From positions 1 to 47,300 of the forward strand of contig NZ_BJCL01000026.1 in the NCBI RefSeq assembly GCF_005403045.1: 47,300 bases of DNA, read 5' to 3'. Shown here piece after piece: positions 23,423-32,250 of this stretch. Position numbers and translations under genes: made by a program. Within the stretch, counting starts at the first letter, position 1, and each line of letters opens with the position of its first letter. This stretch comes from Pseudaquabacterium pictum (lineage in GTDB: Bacteria > Pseudomonadota > Gammaproteobacteria > Burkholderiales > Burkholderiaceae_C). Below the pieces are notes generated by a model. It was given only the letters and a program-made list of their open reading frames with translations, ran no database searches and had not been told where the DNA came from.

Positions 23423-25786
23423 CTATGGGGCATCGTCCAGCGGCGCCAGCAGCGCCTGCACGTCGGCCGGCTGCAGCGCCGTGTCGGCGCCGCCCTCCGC
23501 CCCCAGCACCACATCGGCCAGCGCCGCCTTGCGCTGCTGCAGGGCCAGCAGCCGCTCCTCGATGCTGCCGGCGGCCACCAGGCGGTAGACGGTGACTGGC
23601 CGGGTCTGGCCGATGCGGTGGGCGCGGGCGCTGGCCTGCTGCTCCACCGCCGGGTTCCACCAGGGGTCGATGTGCACCACGGTGTCGGCGGCGGTCAGGT
23701 TCAGGCCCACGCCGCCGGCCTTCAGGCTGACCAGGAACACCGGCACGCCGCCGGCCTGGAACTGCGCCACCACCGCGCCGCGCTGCGCGGTGGGCGTGTC
23801 GCCGGTCAGCAGCGCATGCGGCAGGCCCAGGGCCTGCAGCTCCATCTGCACCAGCGCCAGCATGCGGGTGAACTGCGAGAACACCAGCACCCGCCGGCCC
23901 TCGGCCACCAGGCTGGGCAGGGTGGCGGCCAGCCAGGCCAGCTTGGCGCTGGTGCCGGCGTCGCCGGCCGGGCCGATGGCCGCGCCGGCATCCAGCAGGC
24001 GCGGGTCGTTGCAGACCTGGCGCAGCTTCAGCAGCGCATCCAGCACACTGACCAGCGCGCCCTCGAAGCGCTGGGATTCCAGCACCCGGCGCACCCGCTC
24101 GTCGGCCGCCAGGCGCACGCTCTCGTACAACTGGCGCTGCGCGCCGGCCAGCGGCAGGCGGTGCAGCTGCTCGGTCAGCGGTGGCAGCTCGGTGGCCACG
24201 GTGGCCTTGTGGCGGCGCAGGATGAACGGCCGCACCCGCGCGGCCAGCAGGCGGGCGCGCTGCGTCTCGCCGTTCTTCTCGATCGGCGTGCGCCAGTCGC
24301 GCTGGAAGCTGCGCGCATCGCCCAGCCAGCCGGGCAGCAGGAAGTGGAACTGCGCCCACAGCTCGCCCAGGTGGTTCTCCACCGGCGTGCCGGTCAGGCA
24401 CAGGCGGTGGCGGGCGTTCAGCCGCCGCGCGGCGGTGGCCGTGCGGCTGCCGGCGTTCTTCACCATCTGCGCCTCGTCCAGCACCACCAGGTGCCAGGGC
24501 TGGCGCTGCAGCGCCATCGCATCGCGCCACAGCAGCGGGTAGCTGGTCAGCACCACGTCATGCGCGGGGATGCGGGCGATGCGCTTCGCCCGGTCGGGGC
24601 CGTCCAGCGTCAGCAGCTTCAGCGCCGGCGCCACGCGGGCGGCCTCGGCCTGCCAGTTGAACAGCAGGCTGGCTGGCGCGACGACCAGGGCAGGGCGCCC
24701 GTCGGCACCACCGGCCAGCCGGCCGGCTTGCTGCTCCAGCAGCAGGTGGGCCAGGGCCTGGGCGGTCTTGCCCAGGCCCATGTCGTCGGCCAGGATGCCG
24801 GCCAGGCCGTGCCGGCGCAGCTGCTGCAGCCAGGCCAGGCCGGTCAGCTGGTAGGGGCGCAGGGTGATGCCCAGGCCGGGTGGTGGTGCGACCGGTGGTG
24901 GCGTTTCGCCGGCGCCCACCGCCTGCAGCCAGGCCAGGCCGTCATCGCCCTGCAGCAGCCAGTCGCGCCGCGCGCTGGGGTGGCTGGCCATCGCATCGCG
25001 CAGGCCGGCGCGCAGCAGGGCCAGGCGCTGGGCCTCCCAGCTGCTCAGCACCAGCGGCTCGTCGGCACGGCGGCGCGGGCGGGTCAGCAGGTCCAGCATG
25101 TGGCGCACGATGGCCTTCAGCGGCGCCGCCTCGGCATCGATCACCCGGCCGCCCGGGGCCACCAGGCGGATCAGCGCATCGTCGTGGATGGCGGCCAGTG
25201 CGTCGGCGTCGGTCCAGCGGCGGTCGTGCTTGACCAGCCGGGCCAGCAGCGGCACCAGGTCCAGGGTCTCGCTGCCGTCGCGGGTCTGCACCGTGACGCC
25301 CAGGCTCAGCAGCCAGCTGCCCAGGCCGCGCGGTGGCGCCAGCGGCGCCAGCTGGATCTGCCAGCCGCTGACCGGCAGCGCCGCATGGGCGAAGCCTGGC
25401 CGCTGGTCGATGGCCCAGCCCTCGGCCTGCAGTGCCGGCAGGGCGTCGGACCAGAAGGCGGCGAAGTCGGTCTCGCGCACCAGGCTCAGCAACGGGGCCT
25501 CGGTGGGCAAGGTGGGTGGGCCGCGCCATTGCAGGGCGTCGGCCGGCAGCGGCTGCAGGCCGGTCTCCCGCAACCGGGCCTGCGCCGCGGCTTCGGCGGC
25601 GGGCGCGGGCCGGGCGCCGGCGGGCAGCCAGTCCAGCCAGGCCACGCTCACCTGCGGGCCGCGGGCGCCGAACAGCGGCGTGCGCGCCGGCGCCCGCACC
25701 GGCCCGCAGGGCTGCAGACCCAGCAGGCCGTCGCCGCGGTCCAGGGTCTGCAGCCGCAGGCAGGGTTGGGTGGGCGCAAACGACAT
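23423..25786 (-). CDS. SNF2/Swi2-family DEAD/DEAH helicase
   Basis: ATP-dependent DNA translocase of the SNF2 family, 787 residues from ATG 25786 (MSFAPTQPCLRLQTL). A much longer frame upstream is an antisense shadow of the cyclase gene. Residues 1-300 are a variable N-terminal region. The motor begins at LRPYQLTGLAWLQQL (~312) with ADDMGLGKT (Walker A), VLDEAQMVKN (DEAx form, here DEAQ), LTGTPVENHLGELW (motif III), and in the second half VFSQFTRM, LLTGDT, SLKAGGVGLNLTAADTVVHIDPWWNPAVE and QASARAHRIGQ. It lacks a SWIM zinc domain. Function in repair, remodelling or defence is not shown. It diverges from the cyclase-STAND gene with 42 bases between starts. Confidence 0.88.
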   Translation of the reverse strand: MSFAPTQPCLRLQTLDRGDGLLGLQPCGPVRAPARTPLFGARGPQVSVAWLDWLPAGARPAPAAEAAAQARLRETGLQPLPADALQWRGPPTLPTEAPLLSLVRETDFAAFWSDALPALQAEGWAIDQRPGFAHAALPVSGWQIQLAPLAPPRGLGSWLLSLGVTVQTRDGSETLDLVPLLARLVKHDRRWTDADALAAIHDDALIRLVAPGGRVIDAEAAPLKAIVRHMLDLLTRPRRRADEPLVLSSWEAQRLALLRAGLRDAMASHPSARRDWLLQGDDGLAWLQAVGAGETPPPVAPPPGLGITLRPYQLTGLAWLQQLRRHGLAGILADDMGLGKTAQALAHLLLEQQAGRLAGGADGRPALVVAPASLLFNWQAEAARVAPALKLLTLDGPDRAKRIARIPAHDVVLTSYPLLWRDAMALQRQPWHLVVLDEAQMVKNAGSRTATAARRLNARHRLCLTGTPVENHLGELWAQFHFLLPGWLGDARSFQRDWRTPIEKNGETQRARLLAARVRPFILRRHKATVATELPPLTEQLHRLPLAGAQRQLYESVRLAADERVRRVLESQRFEGALVSVLDALLKLRQVCNDPRLLDAGAAIGPAGDAGTSAKLAWLAATLPSLVAEGRRVLVFSQFTRMLALVQMELQALGLPHALLTGDTPTAQRGAVVAQFQAGGVPVFLVSLKAGGVGLNLTAADTVVHIDPWWNPAVEQQASARAHRIGQTRPVTVYRLVAAGSIEERLLALQQRKAALADVVLGAEGGADTALQPADVQALLAPLDDAP

Positions 25787-25828
25787 CGGCGGGATTGTGG
25801 CTGCCCACCCATCGGGTATCGTGCCGCC

Positions 25829-28570
25829 GTGGTCCCGCCTGCCTGTCCTCCCGCCGACGCCGCTGCCGCCGCGCCGGACGTGGTCTTCCTCTTCGCCGAC
25901 ATCGAAGGCAGCACGCGGCTGTGGGAACAGCAGGCCGACGCCATGGCCCCCGCGCTGGCGCAGCACGATGCGCTGGCCCGCCAGGCGGTGGCCGACTGGC
26001 AGGGCCAGTGGGTCAAGGGCACCGGCGACGGCCTGCACGCCAGCTTTGCCGATGCGCAGCAGGCGCTGGGCGCGGTGCTGCAGCTGCAGCGGGCGCTGGC
26101 CGATGCGGCCGCCGCCGGCAGCCTGCCGCTGGCGCTGCGCTGCGGCCTGCATGCCGGCCCGGCCCAGGCGCGTGACAACGACTGGTTCGGCCCCGCCGTC
26201 AACCGCGCCGCCCGCATCATGTCGGCCGCCCACGGCGGGCAGATGCTGGTGTCGCAGACGGTGGCCGACCGCCTGCGCCCGGTGTTGCCAGCCGGTGTGG
26301 ACCTGCGCAGCCTGGGCGCCGTGCGGCTGAAGGACCTGGACCGGCCCGAGCCGCTGTGGCAGGTGCTGGCGCCGCCGCTGCGCACCGATTTCCCGCCGCT
26401 GCGCTCGCTGGAGGCCACGCCCAACAACCTGGCCCAGCAGCTCAACCGCTTCATCGGCCGCGAGACGGTGCTGCCCGAGCTGCAGGCCCTGCTGGGCCAG
26501 CACCGGCTGGTCACGCTGCTGGGCACCGGCGGCATCGGCAAGAGCCGGCTGGCGGTGCAGCTGGCGGCCGAGCTGCTCGATGCCCATCCGGACGGCGTCT
26601 GGTTCATCGAGCTGGCACCGGTCGACGATGCGCAGCGCCTGGCGCAGGCCGTGGCCTCGGTGCTGGGCGTGCAGGAGGAGCCCGGCCGCCCGCTGGACGA
26701 TACGCTGCGCCGCCATGTCGCCAGCCGCCGGCTGCTGCTGGTGCTGGACAACTGCGAGCACCTGGTGGCCGGCGCGGCGGCGCTGGCCAAGGGCCTGCTG
26801 CAGGCCGGCGCCGGCGTCAGCCTGCTGGCCACCAGCCGCGCGCCGCTGCAGGTGGCCGGCGAGCAGGTCTACCCGGTGCCGGCGCTGGGCCTGCCTGATC
26901 CGCAGCGCGGCGGTATCGCCAGCACGTCGGCCGCCACGCCCGAGGCCCTGCTGCGCCACGAGGCGGTGCGCCTGTTCGTCGACCGCGCCCGCAGCGCCGA
27001 TCCGGCGTTTGCGCTGACGTCGGCCAATGCGGCGCTGGTGCTCGAGATCTGCCAGCGCCTGGACGGCATCGCCCTGGCGCTGGAGCTGGCCGCGGCGCGG
27101 GTGCGCAGCCTGCCGTTGCCGGAGTTGGCCCGGCGCCTGCGCGACAGCCTGGCCCTGCTGGCCACCCGCGATACCACGGTGGCGCCGCGCCAGCGCACGC
27201 TGCAGCAGCTGATCGACTGGAGCCACGACCTGCTGGACGCCGATGCGCGCGTACTCTACCGCCGGCTGGCGGTGTTTGCCGGGCCCTGGGCGCTGGACGA
27301 CGCCGAGGCGGTCTGCGCCGATCCCGACCTGCCGGCCGACGCGGTGCTGGACGCACTGGACAGCCTGGCCGACCAGAGCCTGGTGGCGGTGCTGCCGGCA
27401 CCCGACGGCAGCCGGCGCTACCGCCTGCTCGACACCGTGCGCCAGCATGCCGCGGCGCGGCTGCAGGCCGCCGGCAGCGAGGCCGACGCCACCCGCCGCC
27501 GCCATGCCCAGGTCCAGCTGGCACTGGCCGAGGCCGCCCAGCAGCAGCTGGCCGGCGCCGACAAGGCCGCCGCGCTGGACCGGCTGGACCAGGCGCGCGA
27601 CAACCTGCTGGCCGCGCTGGCCTGGTGCGCGCAGGACCAGGCCGCGCCGGGCGCGCGTGCGGCCGCCGAACTGGGCTTGTCACTGGGCATCGTGCTGCGG
27701 CCCTACTGGCTCAGCCGAGGCCTGTTGAGCGTGTGGCGCGACGCCACCCTGCAGATGCTGGCCCATCCTGCGGCGCAGTGCCGCGATGCCCTTCGCGCCA
27801 GAGCCTTGTTCAATGCGGGTCAGGTCGCCTGCTTCATGGGCCGCTATGCCGAAGCCATGCCGCAGCTGTCGGAATGCCTGGAGATCGCCCGCGACATCGG
27901 CGACACGGCCCGCGAGGCCGCAGTGCTGCAGCCGCTGGGCATGGCGGCCAATGGTTTGGGCGACAGGGCGGCAGCACGCCGCCATGCGCAGGACGGCGTG
28001 GCCGTCGCACGCGCGCTGGACGATCCGAGGCGGCTCAGCAGTGCGTTGAACGCCTTGGCGCAACTCGACCGCATGGAAGGCCGGTTGCAGGCGGCACAGC
28101 GCAGCTACAGCGAGGCCCTGGCGCTGGCGCAGGCGCAGGGGGACGATGACTTCACCGCCGCCTTCGAGCTCAACCTGGCGATGGTGAGCCTGGCGTCCGG
28201 TGACCTGCGGTCGGCGCGCAATGGTGCCCGGAATGCGCTGCGCATCGTCGACCGGCTCGGCTCACACCTCTTGGCGACCAGCGTGCTGGATGTCTGCACC
28301 GCGCTGGCCGTCGCCCTCGACGATGCACGGCACGGCGCCCGGTGGCACGGTGCCGCCGAGCAGGGCTTCACAACGGCGGGCATGCAGCGGGACGCTGCCG
28401 ATGCTGCATTCCTGGCGGCATTTCTCGAAGCCGGGCGCCGGTCCATCGGCGCCCTGTTCGACGCCGAGGTCGAACGCGGCCGCACCGAGCAGCACGGTGC
28501 CGTGTGGGCCGACTTGTCAAACTGGCTGGACTCGGTCAGTCGTTCCAGACATACGGATCCAGCGGCTTGA
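25829..28570 (+). CDS. Class III nucleotidyl cyclase fused to STAND ATPase and TPR repeats
   Basis: Multidomain signalling protein, 913 residues from GTG 25829; no ATG fits before the conserved domain. Residues ~17-175 are a class III cyclase: FLFADIEGSTRLW (metal Asp), KGTGDGLHASF (second metal Asp in GDG, with a Lys as in adenylate cyclases), and PAVNRAARIMSAA (Asn/Arg transition-state residues). All key residues are present, so cAMP synthesis is plausible. Residues ~210-500 are a STAND/NB-ARC-like ATPase (GTGGIGKSRLA, LLLVLDNCEHL, LLATSRAPL). A winged-helix part and TPR-like helical repeats follow to the end. From about 27760 the composition shifts (65% GC at 28021-28080 against 75% at 27121-27180). 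The last 35 bases overlap the convergent lipoprotein gene. Confidence 0.88.
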   Translation: MVPPACPPADAAAAAPDVVFLFADIEGSTRLWEQQADAMAPALAQHDALARQAVADWQGQWVKGTGDGLHASFADAQQALGAVLQLQRALADAAAAGSLPLALRCGLHAGPAQARDNDWFGPAVNRAARIMSAAHGGQMLVSQTVADRLRPVLPAGVDLRSLGAVRLKDLDRPEPLWQVLAPPLRTDFPPLRSLEATPNNLAQQLNRFIGRETVLPELQALLGQHRLVTLLGTGGIGKSRLAVQLAAELLDAHPDGVWFIELAPVDDAQRLAQAVASVLGVQEEPGRPLDDTLRRHVASRRLLLVLDNCEHLVAGAAALAKGLLQAGAGVSLLATSRAPLQVAGEQVYPVPALGLPDPQRGGIASTSAATPEALLRHEAVRLFVDRARSADPAFALTSANAALVLEICQRLDGIALALELAAARVRSLPLPELARRLRDSLALLATRDTTVAPRQRTLQQLIDWSHDLLDADARVLYRRLAVFAGPWALDDAEAVCADPDLPADAVLDALDSLADQSLVAVLPAPDGSRRYRLLDTVRQHAAARLQAAGSEADATRRRHAQVQLALAEAAQQQLAGADKAAALDRLDQARDNLLAALAWCAQDQAAPGARAAAELGLSLGIVLRPYWLSRGLLSVWRDATLQMLAHPAAQCRDALRARALFNAGQVACFMGRYAEAMPQLSECLEIARDIGDTAREAAVLQPLGMAANGLGDRAAARRHAQDGVAVARALDDPRRLSSALNALAQLDRMEGRLQAAQRSYSEALALAQAQGDDDFTAAFELNLAMVSLASGDLRSARNGARNALRIVDRLGSHLLATSVLDVCTALAVALDDARHGARWHGAAEQGFTTAGMQRDAADAAFLAAFLEAGRRSIGALFDAEVERGRTEQHGAVWADLSNWLDSVSRSRHTDPAA

Positions 28571-28970
28571 GCGGCTTGCCGTCCTCATTGACGTTGATGC
28601 CGTAGCGGTACACCCCCGGCCGGCTGTGCCGGTTGACGCAGGTGAACACGGTGTTGTCCTGGCTGCGCTTGCAGTCGACGATCTCGCCGTCGGCGGCGCG
28701 CTCGAACACCACGCCGTTCTCCGGGAAGGTCAGCTTGCCGCCCTTGCCTTCGAGCCGCCAGGTGATGGTGACGTTGGTCTGGTCCTTGGCGAAGCGCAGC
28801 ACGTCCTGGTCGACGCTGATGTTGCCGTTGCTGATGATCACCCGCGGCGCCTTCGGGTCGCCGCTGCCGCCCGCCGGTGGCGGCGGCGCATGGTGCTGGT
28901 GGTAGTGGATGGTGCAGCCCCCCAGCAGGGCGGCGGCCAGGGCGGTGGCGATCAGCAGGCGTTTGGTCAT
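28536..28970 (-). CDS. Small predicted lipoprotein of unknown function
   Basis: A 144-residue protein from ATG 28970 (MTKRLLIATALAAALLGGCTIHYHQHH). The lipobox LGGC places the modified Cys at residue 19, followed by a His/Pro-rich linker (HYHQHHAPPPP) that could bind metal. The mature domain (~40-144) has a beta-rich pattern: RVIISNGNISVDQDVLRF, NVTITWRLEG, FPENGVVFE, and a pair of Cys (VDCKRSQDN and FTCVNRH) that may form a disulfide, ending GVYRYGINVNEDGKPLKPLDPYVWND. No family is recognised. The 3' end overlaps the cyclase-STAND gene by 35 bases, convergently. Confidence 0.78.
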   Translation of the reverse strand: MTKRLLIATALAAALLGGCTIHYHQHHAPPPPAGGSGDPKAPRVIISNGNISVDQDVLRFAKDQTNVTITWRLEGKGGKLTFPENGVVFERAADGEIVDCKRSQDNTVFTCVNRHSRPGVYRYGINVNEDGKPLKPLDPYVWND

Positions 28971-29162
28971 CGTGCGGTCTCTCGGTGGCCGGGCCTCCGT
29001 GGCCCGCCGCCGGTTATACCGGGCGCCGGCACCGCCGCCGCATGCCACGCCCCTAGAACGCTGGACGCCGCGGGGCCTGAAAAATCATCGCTTCCGACGA
29101 CCCCGGCCGCGCAGGCGGCGGCCAACAATCCCGTTCCGATTCAATTCCAGGAGCCCACCACC
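28971..29162. promoter_or_regulatory. Divergent promoter region, lipoprotein / thiolase
   Basis: This 192-bp gap separates divergent genes and should hold both promoters. A relatively AT-rich patch (CTGAAAAATCATC, about 29079-29091) is a possible promoter core for the thiolase operon, but no confident -35/-10 pair is seen. AGGAG at 29149-29153 is a clear ribosome site nine bases before the thiolase ATG. Confidence 0.35.
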
Positions 29163-30341
29163 ATGGCTGAAGCCTACATCGTCGCCGCCGCCCGCACCGC
29201 CGGCGGCAAGCGCAACGGCAAACTCTCGGGCTGGCACCCGGCCGACCTGGCCGCCCAGGTGCTGGACGCCCTGATCGCCCGCACCGACTGCGACCCGGCC
29301 CTGGTCGAGGATGTGATCATGGGCTGCGTCGGCCAGGCCGGCGAGCAGGCCGTCAACATCGCCCGCAATGCCATCCTGGCCAGCCGGCTGCCCGAATCGG
29401 TGCCCGGCACCTCGGTGGACCGGCAGTGCGGCTCGTCGCAGCAGGCGCTGCATTTCGCTGCCCAGGCGGTGATGTCGGGCAGCATGGACATCGTGATCGC
29501 CGCCGGTGTCGAGAGCATGACCCGCGTGCCCATGGGCCTGCCCAGCACCGCCGCCGCCAAGGCCGGCTTCGGCACCTACATGAGCCCGCGCATCCAGGAC
29601 CGCTACCCCGGCGTGACCTTCAGCCAGTTCACCGGCGCCGAGATGATCGCCAAGAAGTACGGCATGCGGCGCGAGGAGCTCGATGCCTACGCCCTGGTCA
29701 GCCACCAGCGCGCCGCCGCCGCCACCAAGGCTGGCGTCTTTGCCAAGGAGATCGTGCCGGTGAAGGTGCGCATGAACGACGGCACCGAGACCGGCGAGAT
29801 GCACACCGCCGACGAAGGCATCCGCTACGACGCCTCGCTCGAAGGCATGGCCGGCGTCAAGCTGATCGCCGAGGGCGGCGTCTGCACGGCGGCCAGCGCC
29901 AGCCAGATCTGCGATGGCGCGGCCGGCCTGATGGTGGTCAACGAGCGTGGCCTGAAGGCCCTGGGCGTGCAGCCGCTGGCCCGGGTGCACCACATGACGG
30001 TGATCGGCGGTGATCCGGTGGTGATGCTGGAGACCCCGCTGCCGGCCACCGCCCATGCGCTGAAGAAGGCCGGCATGAAGATCGAGGACATCGACCTGTA
30101 CGAGGTCAACGAGGCCTTCGCCCCGGTGCCCATGGCCTGGCTGCGCGCCACCGGCGCCGACCATGCCCGCCTCAACGTCAACGGCGGTGCCATCGCCCTG
30201 GGCCACCCGCTGGGCGGCAGCGGCGCCAAGCTGATGACCACCCTGGTGCACGCCCTGCATGCCCGCGGCAAGCGCTATGGCCTGCAGACCATGTGCGAGG
30301 GCGGCGGTCTGGCCAACGTCACGATCGTTGAGCGGCTTTGA
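29163..30341 (+). CDS. Acetyl-CoA acetyltransferase (thiolase family)
   Basis: Thiolase of 392 residues, the normal size, which condenses or cleaves acyl-CoA in beta-oxidation or acetoacetyl-CoA formation. The start ATG 29163 (MAEAYIVAAARTAGGKRNGKLSG) is preceded by AGGAG. The nucleophilic Cys lies in DRQCGSSQQA (about residue 90). The other active-site residues are in VNEAFAPVP, NVNGGAIALGHPLGGSGAK (His) and TMCEGGGLANVTIVERL (second Cys). The loop set is of the degradative FadA/acetyl-CoA acyltransferase type rather than PhaA, though this is a soft distinction. It is the first gene of an acyl-CoA cluster reaching 33062. Confidence 0.94.
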   Translation: MAEAYIVAAARTAGGKRNGKLSGWHPADLAAQVLDALIARTDCDPALVEDVIMGCVGQAGEQAVNIARNAILASRLPESVPGTSVDRQCGSSQQALHFAAQAVMSGSMDIVIAAGVESMTRVPMGLPSTAAAKAGFGTYMSPRIQDRYPGVTFSQFTGAEMIAKKYGMRREELDAYALVSHQRAAAATKAGVFAKEIVPVKVRMNDGTETGEMHTADEGIRYDASLEGMAGVKLIAEGGVCTAASASQICDGAAGLMVVNERGLKALGVQPLARVHHMTVIGGDPVVMLETPLPATAHALKKAGMKIEDIDLYEVNEAFAPVPMAWLRATGADHARLNVNGGAIALGHPLGGSGAKLMTTLVHALHARGKRYGLQTMCEGGGLANVTIVERL

Positions 30342-30350
30342 CCCACCCCC

Positions 30351-30417
30351 TACGGCCTTCGGCCGCCCCCTCAAGGGGGCAACGCCAGCGGCCCGGCAAA
30401 GCCGGTTCCGCGGCGTT
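30351..30417. repeat. Structured intergenic repeat with three consecutive hairpins
   Basis: Ten bases after the thiolase stop three stem-loops follow in a row: GGCC-TTC-GGCC (30354-30364); GCCCCC-TCAA-GGGGGC (30365-30380); and a compound stem made of AACGCC/GGCGTT (30381-30386 with 30412-30417), GCGG/CCGC (30388-30391 with 30408-30411) and CCGGC-AAA-GCCGG (30393-30405). From memory, very similar units are scattered between genes in Leptothrix/Rubrivivax-like genomes, like REP elements. No T-run follows, so it more likely stabilises mRNA or is a dispersed repeat than a classical terminator. Confidence 0.7.
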
Positions 30418-30432
30418 CGCTTGGTAGGCGCT

Positions 30433-30843
30433 TTGATCAAGCTGATGTTCTGCCTGCGGCGCCTGCCGTCGCTGGACCGCGCTGCCTTCCAGGCCTACTG
30501 GCGCGACCACCATGCGCCGCTGGTGGCCCGCCATGCCGTGGCGATGCGGCTGCGCCGTTATGTGCAGTGCCACACCGTGGACGATCCGGTGGCCGCCAGC
30601 CTGGCGGCGGCGCGCGGATCGCCACCGGCCTTCGACGGCGTGGCCGAGCTGTGGTGGGACAGCCTGGACGACCGCGCCGCGGCCCGCGGCGATGCGGCCC
30701 GCGCTGCCGCAGTGGAACTGCTGGCCGACGAGCGCCGCTTCATCGACCTGTCGGCCTCGCCGCTGTTCCTGGTCGCCGAGCACGGCGTGCTGCCGGGCAA
30801 GGCGGCGCTGCAGCCACTGGCCGGCAGCCCGTTCCAGCCATGA
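30433..30843 (+). CDS. EthD-domain protein
   Basis: Small dimeric alpha/beta-barrel-type protein of 136 residues. I chose TTG 30433 because the product then reads (M)IKLMFCLRRLPSLDRAAFQAYWRDHHAPLV, matching the usual EthD start; ATG 30445 is the alternative, four codons shorter. The motif F..YW...HAPLV (about 21-34) and RRYVQCHTV are typical. EthD relatives were first found with a cytochrome P450 system for ether breakdown, but many lie in fatty-acid or steroid clusters with no known reaction. It follows the hairpin repeat directly and overlaps the phosphotransferase start by ATGA. Confidence 0.8.
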   Translation: MIKLMFCLRRLPSLDRAAFQAYWRDHHAPLVARHAVAMRLRRYVQCHTVDDPVAASLAAARGSPPAFDGVAELWWDSLDDRAAARGDAARAAAVELLADERRFIDLSASPLFLVAEHGVLPGKAALQPLAGSPFQP

Positions 30844-31841
30844 CCACGGCCGCACTGGCCAAGGGCCTGTCGGCCGCACTGACGACCGACGGCGCTGCGC
30901 CAGTGCCGGTGCGCGCCATCGAACGGCTGTCCGGCGGCGCCAGCCAGGAGACCTGGGCCTTCGAGGCCGTCACTGCGGCGGGCGTGGAGCCGCTGATCCT
31001 GCGCCGCGCCCCGCCGGGCGCCGAGCTGCGCGGCAACGGCAACCCCGGCCTGGCGGCCGAGGCCGAGCTGATCCGCCGTGCCGCTGCGGCCGGCGTGCCG
31101 GTGCCGGCCGTGGTGGCGGTGCTGCAGCCGGCCCACGGCCTGGGCGAGGGCTTCGTGATGCAGCGCCTGCGCGGCGAGACCCTGGGCCGGCGGGTGGCTG
31201 CTGCCCACCGCCCGGCGCTGGCCTGGCAGGTGGGCGCCGCGCTGGCCCGCATCCATGCGGTCGACCTGGCCGGGGCCCCGGCGCTGCGCCGCACCCAGCC
31301 GCGGGCCGAGGTGCAGCACCTGGCCGACTGGCATGCCCGCCACGGCACGGTGCGGCCGGTGTTCCAGCTGGCGCTGCGCTGGCTGGCCGACCATGCGCCG
31401 GCCGACGTGCCGGCGCCGGCCCTGGTGCATGGCGATTTCCGCAACGGCAACCTGATGGTCGACCTGGAGGCCGAGGGCGGCCAGTTGGTCGGCGTGCTCG
31501 ACTGGGAGCTGGCCCACCAGGGCGACCCGATGGCCGACCTGGGCTGGCTGGGCGTCAACAGCTGGCGCTACGGCCGCCACCAGCGGCCGGTGGGCGGCTT
31601 CGGCCACTGGGCCCAGCTGTTCGACGGCTACCGCAGCGCCGGCGGCACGGTGGACGAGGCCCGGGTGCACTGGTGGCAGGTGCTGGGCAGCCTGCGCTGG
31701 GGCGTCATCTGCGAAAGCATGGGCGAGGCCTGGCTGAGCGGTGCCGAGCCGGTGATGGAGAAAGCCGCCATCGGACGCCGCGCGTCCGAGGCCGAGATCG
31801 ACCTCCTGGAACTGCTGTTGCCCCGACCCCCGGTGAACTGA
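30840..31841 (+). CDS. APH-fold phosphotransferase (ACAD10/11 N-terminal type)
   Basis: Protein-kinase-like phosphotransferase of 333 residues. The start is the ATG at 30840 in the ATGA overlap with the EthD gene. Residues ~25-40 (IERLSGGASQETWAF) form the nucleotide loop, LILRRAPPG supplies the ATP-binding segment, LVHGDFRNGNLMVD (~198) is the Brenner catalytic motif with Asp and Asn, and VLDWELAHQGDPMADLGWL is the metal-binding DxD-type motif. This branch is related to the kinase part of ACAD10/ACAD11, which phosphorylates hydroxy-acyl-CoA so that it can be converted to a normal beta-oxidation intermediate. The acyl-CoA neighbours support that role by inference; it is not an antibiotic-resistance enzyme by context. 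Confidence 0.85.
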   Translation: MTTAALAKGLSAALTTDGAAPVPVRAIERLSGGASQETWAFEAVTAAGVEPLILRRAPPGAELRGNGNPGLAAEAELIRRAAAAGVPVPAVVAVLQPAHGLGEGFVMQRLRGETLGRRVAAAHRPALAWQVGAALARIHAVDLAGAPALRRTQPRAEVQHLADWHARHGTVRPVFQLALRWLADHAPADVPAPALVHGDFRNGNLMVDLEAEGGQLVGVLDWELAHQGDPMADLGWLGVNSWRYGRHQRPVGGFGHWAQLFDGYRSAGGTVDEARVHWWQVLGSLRWGVICESMGEAWLSGAEPVMEKAAIGRRASEAEIDLLELLLPRPPVN

Positions 31842-31842
31842 G

Positions 31843-32250
31843 ATGCAAGACCTGCCCAACCCCGACCAACTGCTCACTGCCGTCGCCCGCTTCCTGCGCG
31901 AGGACGCCGGCCCCGCCCTGGGCCGCCATGGCGACAACGCGCTGGCCTACCAGGCGCGGGTGGCCGCCAACATGGTCGACACCGTGGCCCGCCAGACGGC
32001 CCTGGCCCCGGCTGCCGATGCCGCCGAACGCCGCCGCCTGCAGGTGCTGCTGGGCCTGCCCGACGAAGCCGACCTGGCCGCCCTGAACCGGCGCCTGGCC
32101 AGCCGCCTGGCCGATGGCGCCATCGACAGCAGCCACCCCGGCCTGGCCGAGCACCTGTGGGCCACCACGCTGGCCAAGCTGGCCGTTGACCAGCCCGGCT
32201 ACGACACCCACCAGCGCCATGCCGCGCCCACCCCGACAGGAACACCATGA
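31843..32250 (+). CDS. DUF6285-like small protein of the acyl-CoA cluster
   Basis: Soluble, helical protein of 135 residues starting MQDLPNPDQLLTAVARFLREDAGPAL, one base after the phosphotransferase stop. The opening and the AYQARVAANMVDTVARQ segment match proteins annotated DUF6285, which regularly follow the ACAD10/11-type phosphotransferase. No catalytic residues are evident. A helper of the phosphotransferase is the natural inference. The 3' end overlaps the enoyl-CoA hydratase start by ATGA. Confidence 0.75.
   Translation: MQDLPNPDQLLTAVARFLREDAGPALGRHGDNALAYQARVAANMVDTVARQTALAPAADAAERRRLQVLLGLPDEADLAALNRRLASRLADGAIDSSHPGLAEHLWATTLAKLAVDQPGYDTHQRHAAPTPTGTP

Noticed and set aside
23618-25828. 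Very long N-terminal extension of the cyclase-STAND frame
   Set aside because: It is antisense to the SNF2 helicase and reads as Gln/Ala/Gly/His-rich shadow; the cyclase domain begins just after GTG 25829.
30365-30380. GCCCCC-TCAA-GGGGGC as a rho-independent terminator of the thiolase gene
   Set aside because: No T-run follows, and the hairpin is part of a longer three-stem repeat unit.
30840-31841. Aminoglycoside-resistance phosphotransferase
   Set aside because: APH fold only; neighbours and the ACAD10/11-like sequence point to acyl-CoA metabolism.
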